This document shows positions 16,253-25,024 of a stretch of DNA of 64,000 bases, piece after piece. Source of the DNA: Dehalococcoidia bacterium (GTDB taxonomy: Bacteria; Chloroflexota; Dehalococcoidia; Dehalococcoidales; Fen-1064); assembly GCA_011170375.1 (NCBI GenBank), contig DUEV01000004.1, positions 62,001-126,000 on the forward strand, written 5' to 3'. How positions within the stretch are numbered: the stretch's first letter is position 1; every line of letters begins with the position of its first letter. The notes under the pieces are model-generated. The model was not told where the DNA came from. It ran no database searches and saw only the letters and a program-made list of their open reading frames with translations. Made by a program: the position numbers and the translations under genes.

Positions 16253-17644
16253 TTGGCAAAGACTATAGATTTGGACAGGTTATTCAATCCGTCCACAATC
16301 GCTGTAGTGGGTGCATCTAAGGATAGCGGCAAAACAGGTAACAGGTACTTATCGAATCTTATAGACAACAATTTCCAGGGGAAGTTGTTTCCAGTTAATC
16401 CCCGTGAAGCCGAGATTATGGGGCTTCAAAGCTATTCTAGTATTTCAGATGTCCCAGTAGATATTGACCTCGCTATGGTAACAGTCCCGTCTGCAATTGT
16501 TCCCCAGGTTATGGAAGATTGTGCTCGGAAAAGGGTAAAGTTTGCCGTGGTCCATAGTGCTGGTTTCGCCGAGCTTGGTGACAAGGGACTGGAGTTGCAG
16601 GAGAAAATGCTTGCGGCTGCCCGGGAGGGGAACACACGTATCATCGGTCCAAATTGTATGGGTATTTATTCTCCACAAGCACGCATCAACACGATTGCTC
16701 CTGCTCCAGCGACCAAAGAAGCCTCCGGTGGAATTGCCTTTGCTGGCCAGTCGGGCTGGGTTGTTGAGAATGTTATGGTCATGGGTTACGAGCGCGGACT
16801 GCGTTTCAGTAAGGTAGTCAGCATCGGCAATCAAAGTGACCTTACTATTGAAGACTTACTGGAGTATTTTGCCACAGATAACGAGACGCAGGTCATTGGC
16901 TTCTATGTTGAGGGATTCAAGCGGGGGAAAGAGTTTCTACGGCTGGCCAGGCAGGTCTCTAGAGAGAAACCAGTGATAGTGTGGAAGGCAGGCAGAACGG
17001 AAGAAGGTGCCAGAGCTGCCGCCTCACACACCGGCTCGATAGCTGGCAGTGCCGTTGTCTTTGATGCCGCCCTTCGACAGAACGGTGTGACTGTCGCGAA
17101 GAATCTGCAGGAACTGATAGACCTGATAGTAGGTTTTACATCTCCCGTTTTGCCGCAAGGAAACAGGCTTGGTCTACTCGTAGAAGCTGGTGGTGGTGGT
17201 GTAGCTGCCGCTGATGCCGCCACGACACTGGATTTTGAATTACCTGTTCTCACTGCTGAGGCGCAGCAAGAAATGACGAATGTCCTTAGAGACGTAAGCC
17301 CTCCTTTTGCCAGCCCGAGGAATCCAGTTGATATTGTATGGGGCCCACCATCCGGCAGAGCTCAATTCTTTGTGCGGTGTTCACAGCCTATTATGAAGGA
17401 GGTGGACACTCTCCTATCAGTCAACTATGCAGTCAATGATGACGAATTTGCCGAAGCGGCATCTATGCTCAGGGACGAGACGAAGAAACCGGTCCTTCTG
17501 GTCCCTGGTCACCCCAGTCAGAGTAGAGAAGCGATGAGTCGGCTGACGATGAATGGGATACCGACATTTAACACCCCTGAGGATGCACTCGGAGCACTGG
17601 CAGCAATGCTCCGATATTCGAAGTACTGCAACAGTGATGATTAG
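16253..17644 (+). CDS. CoA-binding protein, ADP-forming acyl-CoA synthetase alpha-like (second copy)
   Basis: 463 residues from TTG 16253, with AAGGAG 8 bases upstream; no better in-frame start exists. The domains match the preceding gene: NPSTIAVVGASKDSGKTGN, RIIGPNCMGIYSP, IAFAGQSGWVVENVMV and AAASHTGSIAGSAV. It also lacks an ATP-grasp domain. Sequence divergence between the two copies is large, so they may form a heteromer or act on different acyl groups. The gene is 158 bases after the first copy. Confidence 0.8.
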   Translation: MAKTIDLDRLFNPSTIAVVGASKDSGKTGNRYLSNLIDNNFQGKLFPVNPREAEIMGLQSYSSISDVPVDIDLAMVTVPSAIVPQVMEDCARKRVKFAVVHSAGFAELGDKGLELQEKMLAAAREGNTRIIGPNCMGIYSPQARINTIAPAPATKEASGGIAFAGQSGWVVENVMVMGYERGLRFSKVVSIGNQSDLTIEDLLEYFATDNETQVIGFYVEGFKRGKEFLRLARQVSREKPVIVWKAGRTEEGARAAASHTGSIAGSAVVFDAALRQNGVTVAKNLQELIDLIVGFTSPVLPQGNRLGLLVEAGGGGVAAADAATTLDFELPVLTAEAQQEMTNVLRDVSPPFASPRNPVDIVWGPPSGRAQFFVRCSQPIMKEVDTLLSVNYAVNDDEFAEAASMLRDETKKPVLLVPGHPSQSREAMSRLTMNGIPTFNTPEDALGALAAMLRYSKYCNSDD

Positions 17645-17735
17645 ACAACGAGATTCAAGGTCTTATTTCTTTTGCAGTGTAGAGAGAGAAGATGCGACCT
17701 CTAGGCCACGTGTAGCTGGTAAGGGAAAGACAATA

Positions 17736-18992
17736 CTATTCGGGCAGATACTGGATGGTTGCGTCCGGGATTACTGCTACCTGCGCTTCGCCGGGATAAT
17801 CCTTGTCCAGATGTTCAAGGGCTTCAGGCCACGTTCTTGCCCAGGTGATTGAATCCAGTGGAGCGATGCGGTCGGCCTGCGCTCTGTCAGGGTACTCTGT
17901 TACCAGAATAAGCTTCCTAATACGAGAAAGCAGACGGGAACGTCGCTGCCAGTACCTGCCACCAATACCTCTTCCCCAGCTACCACCGAGATAATGGCTA
18001 ATAAAGCCTTCCGGGGTATTCACTATGATGACCAAGACACCACCAGCCTCGGTGAGCATTCGAGCACCCAGTGGAGAAGAGTGAAAAGGCTCGGTAGCCT
18101 TAGAGTAGGCATTGGCAATCACGATGTCCCTATCAGCTACGGGTTCTGTTGCATAGGACTCTTTAGCGAGTTTAACACCCTCAAGATGTGTCACTAGGGG
18201 TTCGCCGACAAATAGGGCCGTTATTTCCCTTCTGTCGTTGATTATTGCGTCTATTTTAATGTCCAGGCCTGCCATTTGTGCGGCCTCGGCTATGTCCAGT
18301 TGTAGTTCGTTTTCTTCGAATCCCAGGCCATAGGTCATTGAGCCGCTTCTCCCTCGTTCTCGTGCCCTCGCCGCCAGGGCGTGGTTGGCGGCAATGGTAT
18401 CCATTGAGGCCACCCCCGGTAGAATTATCTTCCCACCACCACCGAAGGACGCTGCCGCATGGGGAACAATAGAGCCAACGCCAATCTTCAGGTCGCAGCT
18501 CATCACCTCGCTGTTGATGGAGACGGATGTCCCTCTGCTTGTCTCGCCTACGAACGTGCAGTTCTCATAGGGATTGTGGTTATAGACGGGGAACCTGTCA
18601 ACCACCACCTCGCCCAGTTTCTTTGCAAAGTCGATTCGCGTGAGTCCTCTGTGCGCTCCAAGGGCTGCGATGAACCGTATGTGTGCATCGGAAATGCCGG
18701 CTGCCTCTAATTCATCCAAAATGTGGGGCACAATTTCGGCCACAGGCGTTGGTCTTGTCAGATCATCGAAAATTATTACCACCTCATTCTTACCTCTAGC
18801 CAGTTCTCTTATGGGTGGAGAGCCTATAGGGTGGCGGAATGCGCCCTCAATCTCGCTCCGGGTGAGTGGTAGCTTGCTATGCCCTCTCATTCGGCAGATA
18901 GTCACGTCCCAGCGAGAAGGAAGCTCCAGGTCAAGCTCCGTATCACCATACCAGGCTAACTGCGGGACCTTAACGATGTTGAATTCAGCCAA
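17736..18992 (-). CDS. LarA-like nickel-dependent racemase family protein
   Basis: About 418 residues from TTG 18992, chosen because AAGGAGG lies 5 bases upstream and the length then matches LarA; the frame continues to an ATG at 19103. Conserved blocks are FDDLTRPTP, ALGAHRGLT (His), IGVGSIVPHAAASFGGGGKIILPG (His and the pincer Lys) and HEPF-like ATEPFHSSPLG. LarA racemises lactate using a nickel pincer nucleotide made by LarB, LarC and LarE; none of those genes is in this window. Other family members act on other hydroxy acids, so the substrate is open. It converges on the acyl-CoA synthetase-like pair. Confidence 0.8.
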   Translation of the reverse strand: MAEFNIVKVPQLAWYGDTELDLELPSRWDVTICRMRGHSKLPLTRSEIEGAFRHPIGSPPIRELARGKNEVVIIFDDLTRPTPVAEIVPHILDELEAAGISDAHIRFIAALGAHRGLTRIDFAKKLGEVVVDRFPVYNHNPYENCTFVGETSRGTSVSINSEVMSCDLKIGVGSIVPHAAASFGGGGKIILPGVASMDTIAANHALAARARERGRSGSMTYGLGFEENELQLDIAEAAQMAGLDIKIDAIINDRREITALFVGEPLVTHLEGVKLAKESYATEPVADRDIVIANAYSKATEPFHSSPLGARMLTEAGGVLVIIVNTPEGFISHYLGGSWGRGIGGRYWQRRSRLLSRIRKLILVTEYPDRAQADRIAPLDSITWARTWPEALEHLDKDYPGEAQVAVIPDATIQYLPE

Positions 18993-19297
18993 TGCTCCTC
19001 CTTCGTGCCGCCGCCCTTGCTTAAGCACAGCTTGGTTCAGATTTCCACCAGTATACAACAGGCCTACGGAGGAATAAAGCAGTCTCTCTTCAATAGCATT
19101 CATCTGTACTAATCATTCAACTGCCAAGGACACCAAAGATTGGGGCTGGTTATTACCATCATGGAGTCGTCGGCATACTTGACACAACTAATTTCTTATG
19201 TATCATGGCATACAAACACTTGAAAATATTAGCGCATTTGTAGGTCACTCCACCAAAAATAGGAACATAGTGCGAGGGCTGTATCAGGGTATGAACT

Positions 19298-19783
19298 ATG
19301 TCACACGGTAACACCGGTCGTCGTGTAGCATTCATTATTGGACTGATTGCTGCCCTGATTATTATTCATGGCGTGTTCTCTCCCTGGTTTCACTGGGAAA
19401 AATCAATTGCTTATTTCTCGCCGATAAGTCTGGGGCAAGCCTCCGGATGGGACCTGGCAACGAGCGACGTCAGTTTTGGAGGCAGCGACATCACTCAGGA
19501 ACGCTCCATTATGCCGCTACTTGCCCTGGGAGGAGGTATCCTCTCTGTACTGTCAGCTGTAGGTGGCTTGTTTACTGCTAATAGATTCCTGGGTATTACA
19601 CTGGCTCTGGGAGGGATATTAACCCTTGTTGGTTTGGGGGCATCGATGTCAGGAGAAATAGCTCACTATCATGTCTTTGAGGGCTATAATGAGTATATCA
19701 AGAATGGTACAGGTCTCATCGAATGCGGTATAGCCGCATTCATAACAATTTTCACCGGCATATTTGCCATAAGAAGATTCTAG
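19298..19783 (+). CDS. four-helix membrane protein, unknown
   Basis: 161 residues. Hydrophobic segments lie at about 10-28 (VAFIIGLIAALIIIHGVF), 72-94, 98-118 and 138-158. The loop after the first segment contains SPWFHWEKS. I do not recognise a named family; the layout is common in small uncharacterised membrane proteins. It is the last gene before att core copy 3. Confidence 0.6.
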   Translation: MSHGNTGRRVAFIIGLIAALIIIHGVFSPWFHWEKSIAYFSPISLGQASGWDLATSDVSFGGSDITQERSIMPLLALGGGILSVLSAVGGLFTANRFLGITLALGGILTLVGLGASMSGEIAHYHVFEGYNEYIKNGTGLIECGIAAFITIFTGIFAIRRF

Positions 19784-19839
19784 CAATCGGTAGCATCAGC
19801 AGTAGCTGTTCAGTGATATTCACCTGTCCTGAGCATTCT

Positions 19840-19858
19840 TCCTGCCAGGGACGCCATT
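19840..19858 (+). repeat. att core copy 3
   Basis: TCCTGCCAGGGACGCCATT, identical over 19 bases to 9431-9449 across the tRNA end and the first two bases after it. It is shorter on the left than copy 2. Confidence 0.75.
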
Positions 19859-20018
19859 CCAAACTCTCCCGTCTACTTGTCTATTTAGGAGTTCTTTCCC
19901 TTCCACATGCGTCAATATTGCCTGAATCATAGTATAAAGAGTACAATCAAGGTCGGTCACCGAGAAGTGCCGCGTCAGTAAATGAATTACTCTCTATTAA
20001 AAAGGGAGCGCATAATCG

Positions 20019-20774
20019 TTGAGAAATAGGATAGAAACCGACCTGATACTCCTTAACCTGCTGGTCCTTTTCCTGGCTATCGTTATCCTGGCCTTTCCTT
20101 CCAACGTGATGCGGATTATCCTCGGCATTCCATCTGTGCTCCTACTTCCCGGCTATACCCTGGTATCGGCCCTTTTCCCCCGCAGGCAGAGCCTTGAGGA
20201 GATTCAGAGGATAGTCCTTATCTTGACGATGAGTCTCGTCGTCGTGCCGCTCATCGGACTGGTGCTCAACTATACATGGGGAATCACCCTAGAATCCATC
20301 CTTAGCTCGCTGGCTGCCTTCATCTTTGCCATGTCGGTTATCGCCTGGGTGAGGAGAAGTAGACTCCCGGCAGCGGAGCGGTTCGGTATCAGGTTCCGTT
20401 TTAGAATCCCGGGCTGGGAGGGGGGTGTCTGGGACAGAGTCCTTACGGTGGTACTGGTGGTCGCCGTGCTGGGGGCAATAGCGGCCGCCGGCTATACCAT
20501 CGCTAACCCGAAGACAGGCGAGCGGTTGACAGATTTCTATCTGCAGGACGAGTACGGAAAGGCCAGAGATTTCACCCGGAGGGTGACGGTCGGGCAGGAG
20601 TTAGAGGTGGCGTTCGGTGTTGCCAACTGGGAACATGAGACGGTCAGCTATCGGGTGGAGGTGTTACTGGACGGCGTCCTACAAACCGAATTCGGGCCGA
20701 AAGTGCTTGCTCACGATGAGGTGTGGGAAGAGACAGTGAATTTACCCCCCAACAGTCCGTGGGAGAGCACGTAG
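20019..20774 (+). CDS. DUF1616 membrane protein, C-terminus frameshifted
   Basis: Starts at TTG 20019 after AAGGGAG. There are four membrane segments in the first 110 residues (LILLNLLVLFLAIVILAF, IPSVLLLPGYTLVSALF and two more), another at about 140-160, and then an extracellular-type beta domain (GQELEVAFGVANWEHETVSYRVEVLLDG). This is the DUF1616 layout. The frame stops at 20774, but the expected ending continues in another frame as ECILYARGNDEPYRKPLRL to a stop at 20855-20857, overlapping the next start by 8 bases. A single-base change near 20765-20768 is likely, either real or a sequence error. Confidence 0.75.
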   Translation: MRNRIETDLILLNLLVLFLAIVILAFPSNVMRIILGIPSVLLLPGYTLVSALFPRRQSLEEIQRIVLILTMSLVVVPLIGLVLNYTWGITLESILSSLAAFIFAMSVIAWVRRSRLPAAERFGIRFRFRIPGWEGGVWDRVLTVVLVVAVLGAIAAAGYTIANPKTGERLTDFYLQDEYGKARDFTRRVTVGQELEVAFGVANWEHETVSYRVEVLLDGVLQTEFGPKVLAHDEVWEETVNLPPNSPWEST

Positions 20775-20849
20775 TGGAGTGCATTCTGTATGCACGCGGA
20801 AACGATGAGCCCTACCGAAAGCCGCTCCGGCTCGGGATTGAGGTAACCA

Positions 20850-21773
20850 ATGACTGATATACGAAAGCTGCCAGATATTGATTGTACCGTAATTGGCGAC
20901 GCCATGATTGACGTAGTGCTACCCCTGACGGATGTACAGGATATCGCCTCTCTGGCGGAGGGTGGGGTGACCAACACAACGAGGAGACTATTCGGGGGTG
21001 GGGCGGCCAACATCGCCCACCATGTCAAAAAACTTGGCGGCAGCTCCGCCTTTACAGGCAGGGTGGGAGACGACTATTTCGGGAGGCTGTTCCTGGACGA
21101 TTTGGAGAAAAACGGGATAGTAACAAATGTGGCCATTGACACAGGTGCGAACACGGGGACGGTATTCGCTCTCGTCTTTCCCAACGGACAGAGGTTCTTC
21201 ATCGATGACAGAGGCGCCAATGCCAACCTCCAATATAAAGACATCGACCTGAGCTTAATCAGGAGAAGTCGTTTCCTCTGTTTTCTGGGTTACTCTTACC
21301 AGGATGAAGGTTTTATGGACTGTATCGAAAAAGTGCTTGATGAACTCCCAGATGGGGTAGCCGTCGTATTCAATCCGGGAGCGCCAAACCTGGCAGCCAA
21401 ATATAGAACGGTGTTCACCGATGTCATCCGGGAACACGTCAGCGTCCTCATCCTTAATAAAGCCGAGGCCAAGAACCTGACCCAACGCGATTCAGAGAAG
21501 GATATGCTCGACTCCCTGCTTGCCATTGTTGATACTGTGGCCCTGACCAAGGGAGAGCAAGGAAGTATCGTAGCAACGAGGGATGAGTTCCACGAAATCA
21601 AGACCACTCCGTTAACACCACTGGACACAACCGGCGCCGGTGACGCCTACGCCGCCGGACTTGTCTACGGACTATCCCAGAACCAGGGGCTGAGGGAGAC
21701 GGGAAAGTATGCATCAAGAATTGCCGGCGGTGTCGTCACACATTTCGGTGCCAGAGAAAACAGCCTGGACTGA
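20850..21773 (+). CDS. PfkB-family carbohydrate kinase
   Basis: 307 residues. PfkB/ribokinase signatures are clear: the N-terminal DCTVIGDAMIDVVLPL, GGGAANIAHHVKKLGGSSAFTGRVGDDYFG, and the C-terminal PLDTTGAGDAYAAGLVYGL with the catalytic Asp and anion hole. It phosphorylates a sugar or nucleoside, and the exact substrate cannot be read from sequence. Its ATG overlaps the probable original end of the DUF1616 gene (ATGACTGA), so the two were probably translationally coupled. Confidence 0.85.
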   Translation: MTDIRKLPDIDCTVIGDAMIDVVLPLTDVQDIASLAEGGVTNTTRRLFGGGAANIAHHVKKLGGSSAFTGRVGDDYFGRLFLDDLEKNGIVTNVAIDTGANTGTVFALVFPNGQRFFIDDRGANANLQYKDIDLSLIRRSRFLCFLGYSYQDEGFMDCIEKVLDELPDGVAVVFNPGAPNLAAKYRTVFTDVIREHVSVLILNKAEAKNLTQRDSEKDMLDSLLAIVDTVALTKGEQGSIVATRDEFHEIKTTPLTPLDTTGAGDAYAAGLVYGLSQNQGLRETGKYASRIAGGVVTHFGARENSLD

Positions 21774-21805
21774 TTCTATATCAGGCAGGAGCTTAAGAAC
21801 CCGGC

Positions 21806-23548
21806 TCAGCCAATCTGAGGCCACCCTCTCAATCGGTAGTAGTCCGACAGCATCCGGTCGAAATCGGATTTCGCCAGTACCTTACCGCTGTCTTCCAGAG
21901 GTTCCTCGAAGAACCTCTTTGGCAGAGTATCGTCTGCGGCTGACATACCTTCACGAAGGTTAAATTGCCTGACCTCGTTAGTGACGTTGGCGGCTATCCT
22001 GCTCAGTTGTTCCTTGTCCAATCGCCTGCCGGTGGTACCTTCAATAATCAGCGACAGCATGTCCCAGGGATACAGGTCTCTGAAGAAGCGGCAGAGTATC
22101 AGAGAGTCAAAGAGTGTGTGCCTGTCCTCGAAATCAATCAGCACCTCTGCCTTGCCCTCAATCTGATCGGGAGCTATCATCCCTGACAGCTCCGCTTTGT
22201 AAACAGTCGCCCTCAGGTGACAGGCCCCTCTGTCTGACGTGGCATAGGCCAGCCCCATCCCTTTGAGTACCCTGGGGTCATACCCTGCCGGCTCCAGTCC
22301 CTTAACATGCACTGCCAGGTCTTCCAGCCTCCACTCCCGGCTGGCGTGGCGGATTCCTTCTGCGAGAGTAGCCCCGATACCTTTCCTCTGCACTATCTGA
22401 CGGAGCAATTCGGCAATGCTGTCAACATCACCGTAGTCAATCCTCTCGCTTATCACCCTGCGACGGGAGGCCTCAATGGCAAAGGCCGCCAGATTACCGG
22501 CTGTTATCGTATCAATGCCCAACCTGTCACACAAATCGTTGAGATAGGCAATCTCCCTGATATCGTCTATCAGGCACAGTCCACCGAACGCATAGATTGT
22601 CTCGTACTCCGGCCCCTCAATCCTGAGCCCCTTATGTCTTCCATCGACGAGCTCCGTCAGGTTACCGCAGGCCAGGGGACACTTGGGACAGGCCTTGGGC
22701 TTGACACGACACTGTTCGAGCAGAGCCGGAGCACTGATATTGCGCCAGTTTTCGAAAGTACCCCGGGACCAGTACCTGGTCGGGAAAGCCCCACTCTCAT
22801 TCGTGGTAGCGACCAGCATCGGCGTGCCAAGCCGACGGTAGTTCATAATGGCCGGGTCAGTCTTAGCCTTCTGTCCTGTCTCCTTCCACACATCCTCAAG
22901 GACTGCTGGCTTAGCCACCATCCGTCGCTTTTCTCCATGAAAAATTAGGGCCTTGACCTTCTTCGAACCCAGTACCGCTCCGGCACCGGTTCGACCAGCC
23001 GACCGCCAGTAATCGTTTTCAATTACAGCAAACCTTACAAGGTTCTCGCCAGCCGGACCAATCACGACAATTCCGACATCTTTCCGGCTGACCTCTTTTC
23101 GGATGATGTCTTCTGTCTCATAGGTCTCCTTACCCCAGAGATGACTGGCATCATAAAATTCGACACCTCCACTGGAGACCTCGAGGTATACCGGGCTTGC
23201 CGAAACACCACTGACAACAACGGCATCATAGCCTGTCCGGCTCAGGGGCTCAGCCACGCTACCCCCGGCGTAAGACTCACAGTACAGGCCAGTCAGGGGC
23301 GACTTGCAGAATACACCATATCGAGAAGAGCCGAAGACTCTGGTGTCGGTCACCGGTCCGGTGGCGAAAATAATCACGCTATCCGGTGAGTAGGGCTCAA
23401 AACCAGACTGCGTATGACTGAGCAACAGATGCGAGCCTAGCCCCTTCCCCCCCAGGAACTCATGAAATACCGTATCATCAATACGTTCTTCTCGCATAGA
23501 ACTCTGACCGACATCAACAAGCAGCACTCTGCCGTGAAAGCTCTCCAT
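21806..23548 (-). CDS. aldehyde:ferredoxin oxidoreductase family protein
   Basis: 580 residues from ATG 23548, chosen by GAGG 6 bases upstream; the ATG eight codons earlier has none. It shows the AOR N-terminus (GRVLLVDVG, EFLGGKGLGSHLLL), FGSSRYGVFCKSPLTG, and the 4Fe-4S ligands in CPKCPLACGN with a fourth Cys near SLILCRFF. The family binds a tungsten- or molybdenum-bispterin and oxidises aldehydes to acids with ferredoxin. The subtype is unknown. It converges with the PfkB gene and no dedicated ferredoxin lies beside it. Confidence 0.9.
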   Translation of the reverse strand: MESFHGRVLLVDVGQSSMREERIDDTVFHEFLGGKGLGSHLLLSHTQSGFEPYSPDSVIIFATGPVTDTRVFGSSRYGVFCKSPLTGLYCESYAGGSVAEPLSRTGYDAVVVSGVSASPVYLEVSSGGVEFYDASHLWGKETYETEDIIRKEVSRKDVGIVVIGPAGENLVRFAVIENDYWRSAGRTGAGAVLGSKKVKALIFHGEKRRMVAKPAVLEDVWKETGQKAKTDPAIMNYRRLGTPMLVATTNESGAFPTRYWSRGTFENWRNISAPALLEQCRVKPKACPKCPLACGNLTELVDGRHKGLRIEGPEYETIYAFGGLCLIDDIREIAYLNDLCDRLGIDTITAGNLAAFAIEASRRRVISERIDYGDVDSIAELLRQIVQRKGIGATLAEGIRHASREWRLEDLAVHVKGLEPAGYDPRVLKGMGLAYATSDRGACHLRATVYKAELSGMIAPDQIEGKAEVLIDFEDRHTLFDSLILCRFFRDLYPWDMLSLIIEGTTGRRLDKEQLSRIAANVTNEVRQFNLREGMSAADDTLPKRFFEEPLEDSGKVLAKSDFDRMLSDYYRLRGWPQIG

Positions 23549-23680
23549 ATTCGCCCTCGTCTCATAAGTCATTAAAAGCGGTTCTATTGTAGTCCTTTCC
23601 CGTAATTATCAACAACCCCTTAAGATCAAACCTGTGTAATTGACCAACGCATGGTCTCAGTGTTATAAATAGCTAGTCCA

Positions 23681-24238
23681 ATGAATAAGAAAAAGGCGGT
23701 AAATAGCTTTCTGGAGCATGTGGAGCACATTCGCCGTCTACCTCTAATTACCGATCCGGAGATGCATCAACTCTTTGGAGAGGAAATCACCACGGCAGTG
23801 GCAGAGATTGACCGTTTCAACCAGAAAGAGCAGATCTGTCTACGCTGCCAGAACAGGTGTTGTCCGGTGTGTGGTTGTGAGCTTTATGCTCCTGAGTTCG
23901 ATCAGTGCCCCATATACGAATTTCGACCCGTCCTCTGTAGACTCCACTTCTGCCACCAATTTAATACCGCCGGCCGCTCAGTGATTATAGAGCTCGGTGA
24001 CATCTTCTTCGAGAGCCTTCAAGCTGCTGAGCAAGCCGGCAGTACCAAGGTGAGGTTGTTTGAAAGCCCGCCGCTGGCAAGGTATGCACCTGACCTCGTC
24101 GAAACAACTGCCCCCTGGGTAGACGCGGTTAGAAAAGGCAGCCTCAATCCTGAACATGCCAGAAAATTGATTTGCACGGAGGCAGAAAAGTACCTTACCC
24201 CTGACACACTTGGAACCGCAATTGAAATCAACGGCTAA
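23681..24238 (+). CDS. YkgJ-family cysteine cluster protein
   Basis: 185 residues. Cysteines form the YkgJ/CxxCxxxCC pattern: ICLRCQNRCCPVCGCELY, then CPIYEFRPVLCRLHFC. The family probably binds a zinc ion or an Fe-S cluster, and its role is unknown. The C-terminal third is less conserved. A weak hairpin follows the gene. Confidence 0.75.
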   Translation: MNKKKAVNSFLEHVEHIRRLPLITDPEMHQLFGEEITTAVAEIDRFNQKEQICLRCQNRCCPVCGCELYAPEFDQCPIYEFRPVLCRLHFCHQFNTAGRSVIIELGDIFFESLQAAEQAGSTKVRLFESPPLARYAPDLVETTAPWVDAVRKGSLNPEHARKLICTEAEKYLTPDTLGTAIEING

Positions 24239-24282
24239 GCCGTACAGACAACTCCACGCACAAGAGCTCTTTGAAGAGATTA

Positions 24283-24306
24283 GGCTGTGCGCTGGGCACA
24301 GCCTTT
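24283..24306 (+). terminator. weak intrinsic terminator after the YkgJ gene
   Basis: GGCTGTG 24283-24289 pairs with CACAGCC 24297-24303, followed by only TTT. The short T-run limits confidence. Confidence 0.4.
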
Positions 24307-24386
24307 AAAGCTTACATAGGAATTTTACGGGGAAACTAAAAGTTCCCCAGTAAAAACTGGGGGGCAACTGGCACTCTAGAGGATTC

Positions 24387-24575
24387 TTATATGATATCCT
24401 TCAGGAATGCCCAGGGGTCTTTCTCTGAGCTTCCGTTGGATGGAACCTTAAGAGGTGTAGAGCTTTCAGCAATCACCAGCTTAGCCCCACACTCGCCACA
24501 GGTCTGATGTTCTGGTTCCCTTAATGCCCAGCCGTAATATCTGGCCCCACACTCAGGGCATGTGCCTTGTAGCAT
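24387..24575 (-). CDS. small zinc-ribbon protein
   Basis: 62 residues with two CxxC pairs, CPECGARYYGW and CGECGAKL, forming a zinc ribbon, then a Ser/Pro-rich linker and the ending DPWAFLKDII. Its ATG overlaps the stop of the upstream 68-residue gene (TAATG), so the two are translationally coupled. The function is not known. Confidence 0.65.
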   Translation of the reverse strand: MLQGTCPECGARYYGWALREPEHQTCGECGAKLVIAESSTPLKVPSNGSSEKDPWAFLKDII

Positions 24576-24781
24576 TATTCGTATTCAATCCCCTTGTCTC
24601 TAGCGATATCAATAATCTGTTTCAAATACTTTTGCGAGATTGTGGCCTGGGGAGTAGTATTCTCACCCTTCTCACGTTCAATTGCCCCATCAATCAACCT
24701 GCCCACCCAATAACCTTGTTCAAGACCCTGTTCAAAGGCTTTCTGGATTGCAGCATTGTAATCTTCGTCAGTTATCCACAC
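24575..24781 (-). CDS. small helical protein, unknown
   Basis: 68 residues from GTG 24781 with AGGAGAG 5 bases upstream. The sequence is charged and mostly helical (AAIQKAFEQGLEQGYWVGRL, ISQKYLKQIIDIARDKG). No family is recognised. It forms a two-gene unit with the zinc-ribbon gene at 24387. Confidence 0.6.
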   Translation of the reverse strand: MWITDEDYNAAIQKAFEQGLEQGYWVGRLIDGAIEREKGENTTPQATISQKYLKQIIDIARDKGIEYE

Positions 24782-24963
24782 AATATCTCTCCTAAGTTAG
24801 GAATATATTAACAAGGCCCGGTTAGAGTTGGGTGATACGAGGGTTAGAAGATGATAAAAATTTGTATGAATTTCCTAGAAATTGGGGCGTTTCCCACTTG
24901 GTTGTCATCACCCCCCTTTACTGCGACTTGTACCAAGCTCAGCTAGTCCAGACAAGACACTTC

Positions 24964-24972
24964 TGGTATAAT
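24964..24972 (+). promoter_or_regulatory. extended -10 promoter of the LOG-family gene
   Basis: TGG-TATAAT at 24964-24972, 52 bases before the ATG at 25025; no clear -35 element. Confidence 0.6.
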
Positions 24973-25024
24973 CTCGCTGCGGTAACTAATACGAAACTGT
25001 GCTACAACACTCAGGGAGGATGCT

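Larger units (their letters stand above)
14444..19858. mobile_element. possible older insertion between att copies 2 and 3
   Basis: The segment between the second and third copies of the tRNA end contains two acyl-CoA synthetase-like genes, a LarA homologue and a membrane protein, but no recombinase. This fits tandem accretion at one tRNA, with the newer element next to the tRNA. Its composition resembles the host more than the first element does, so it could also be host DNA beside a degenerate repeat. Confidence 0.4.
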
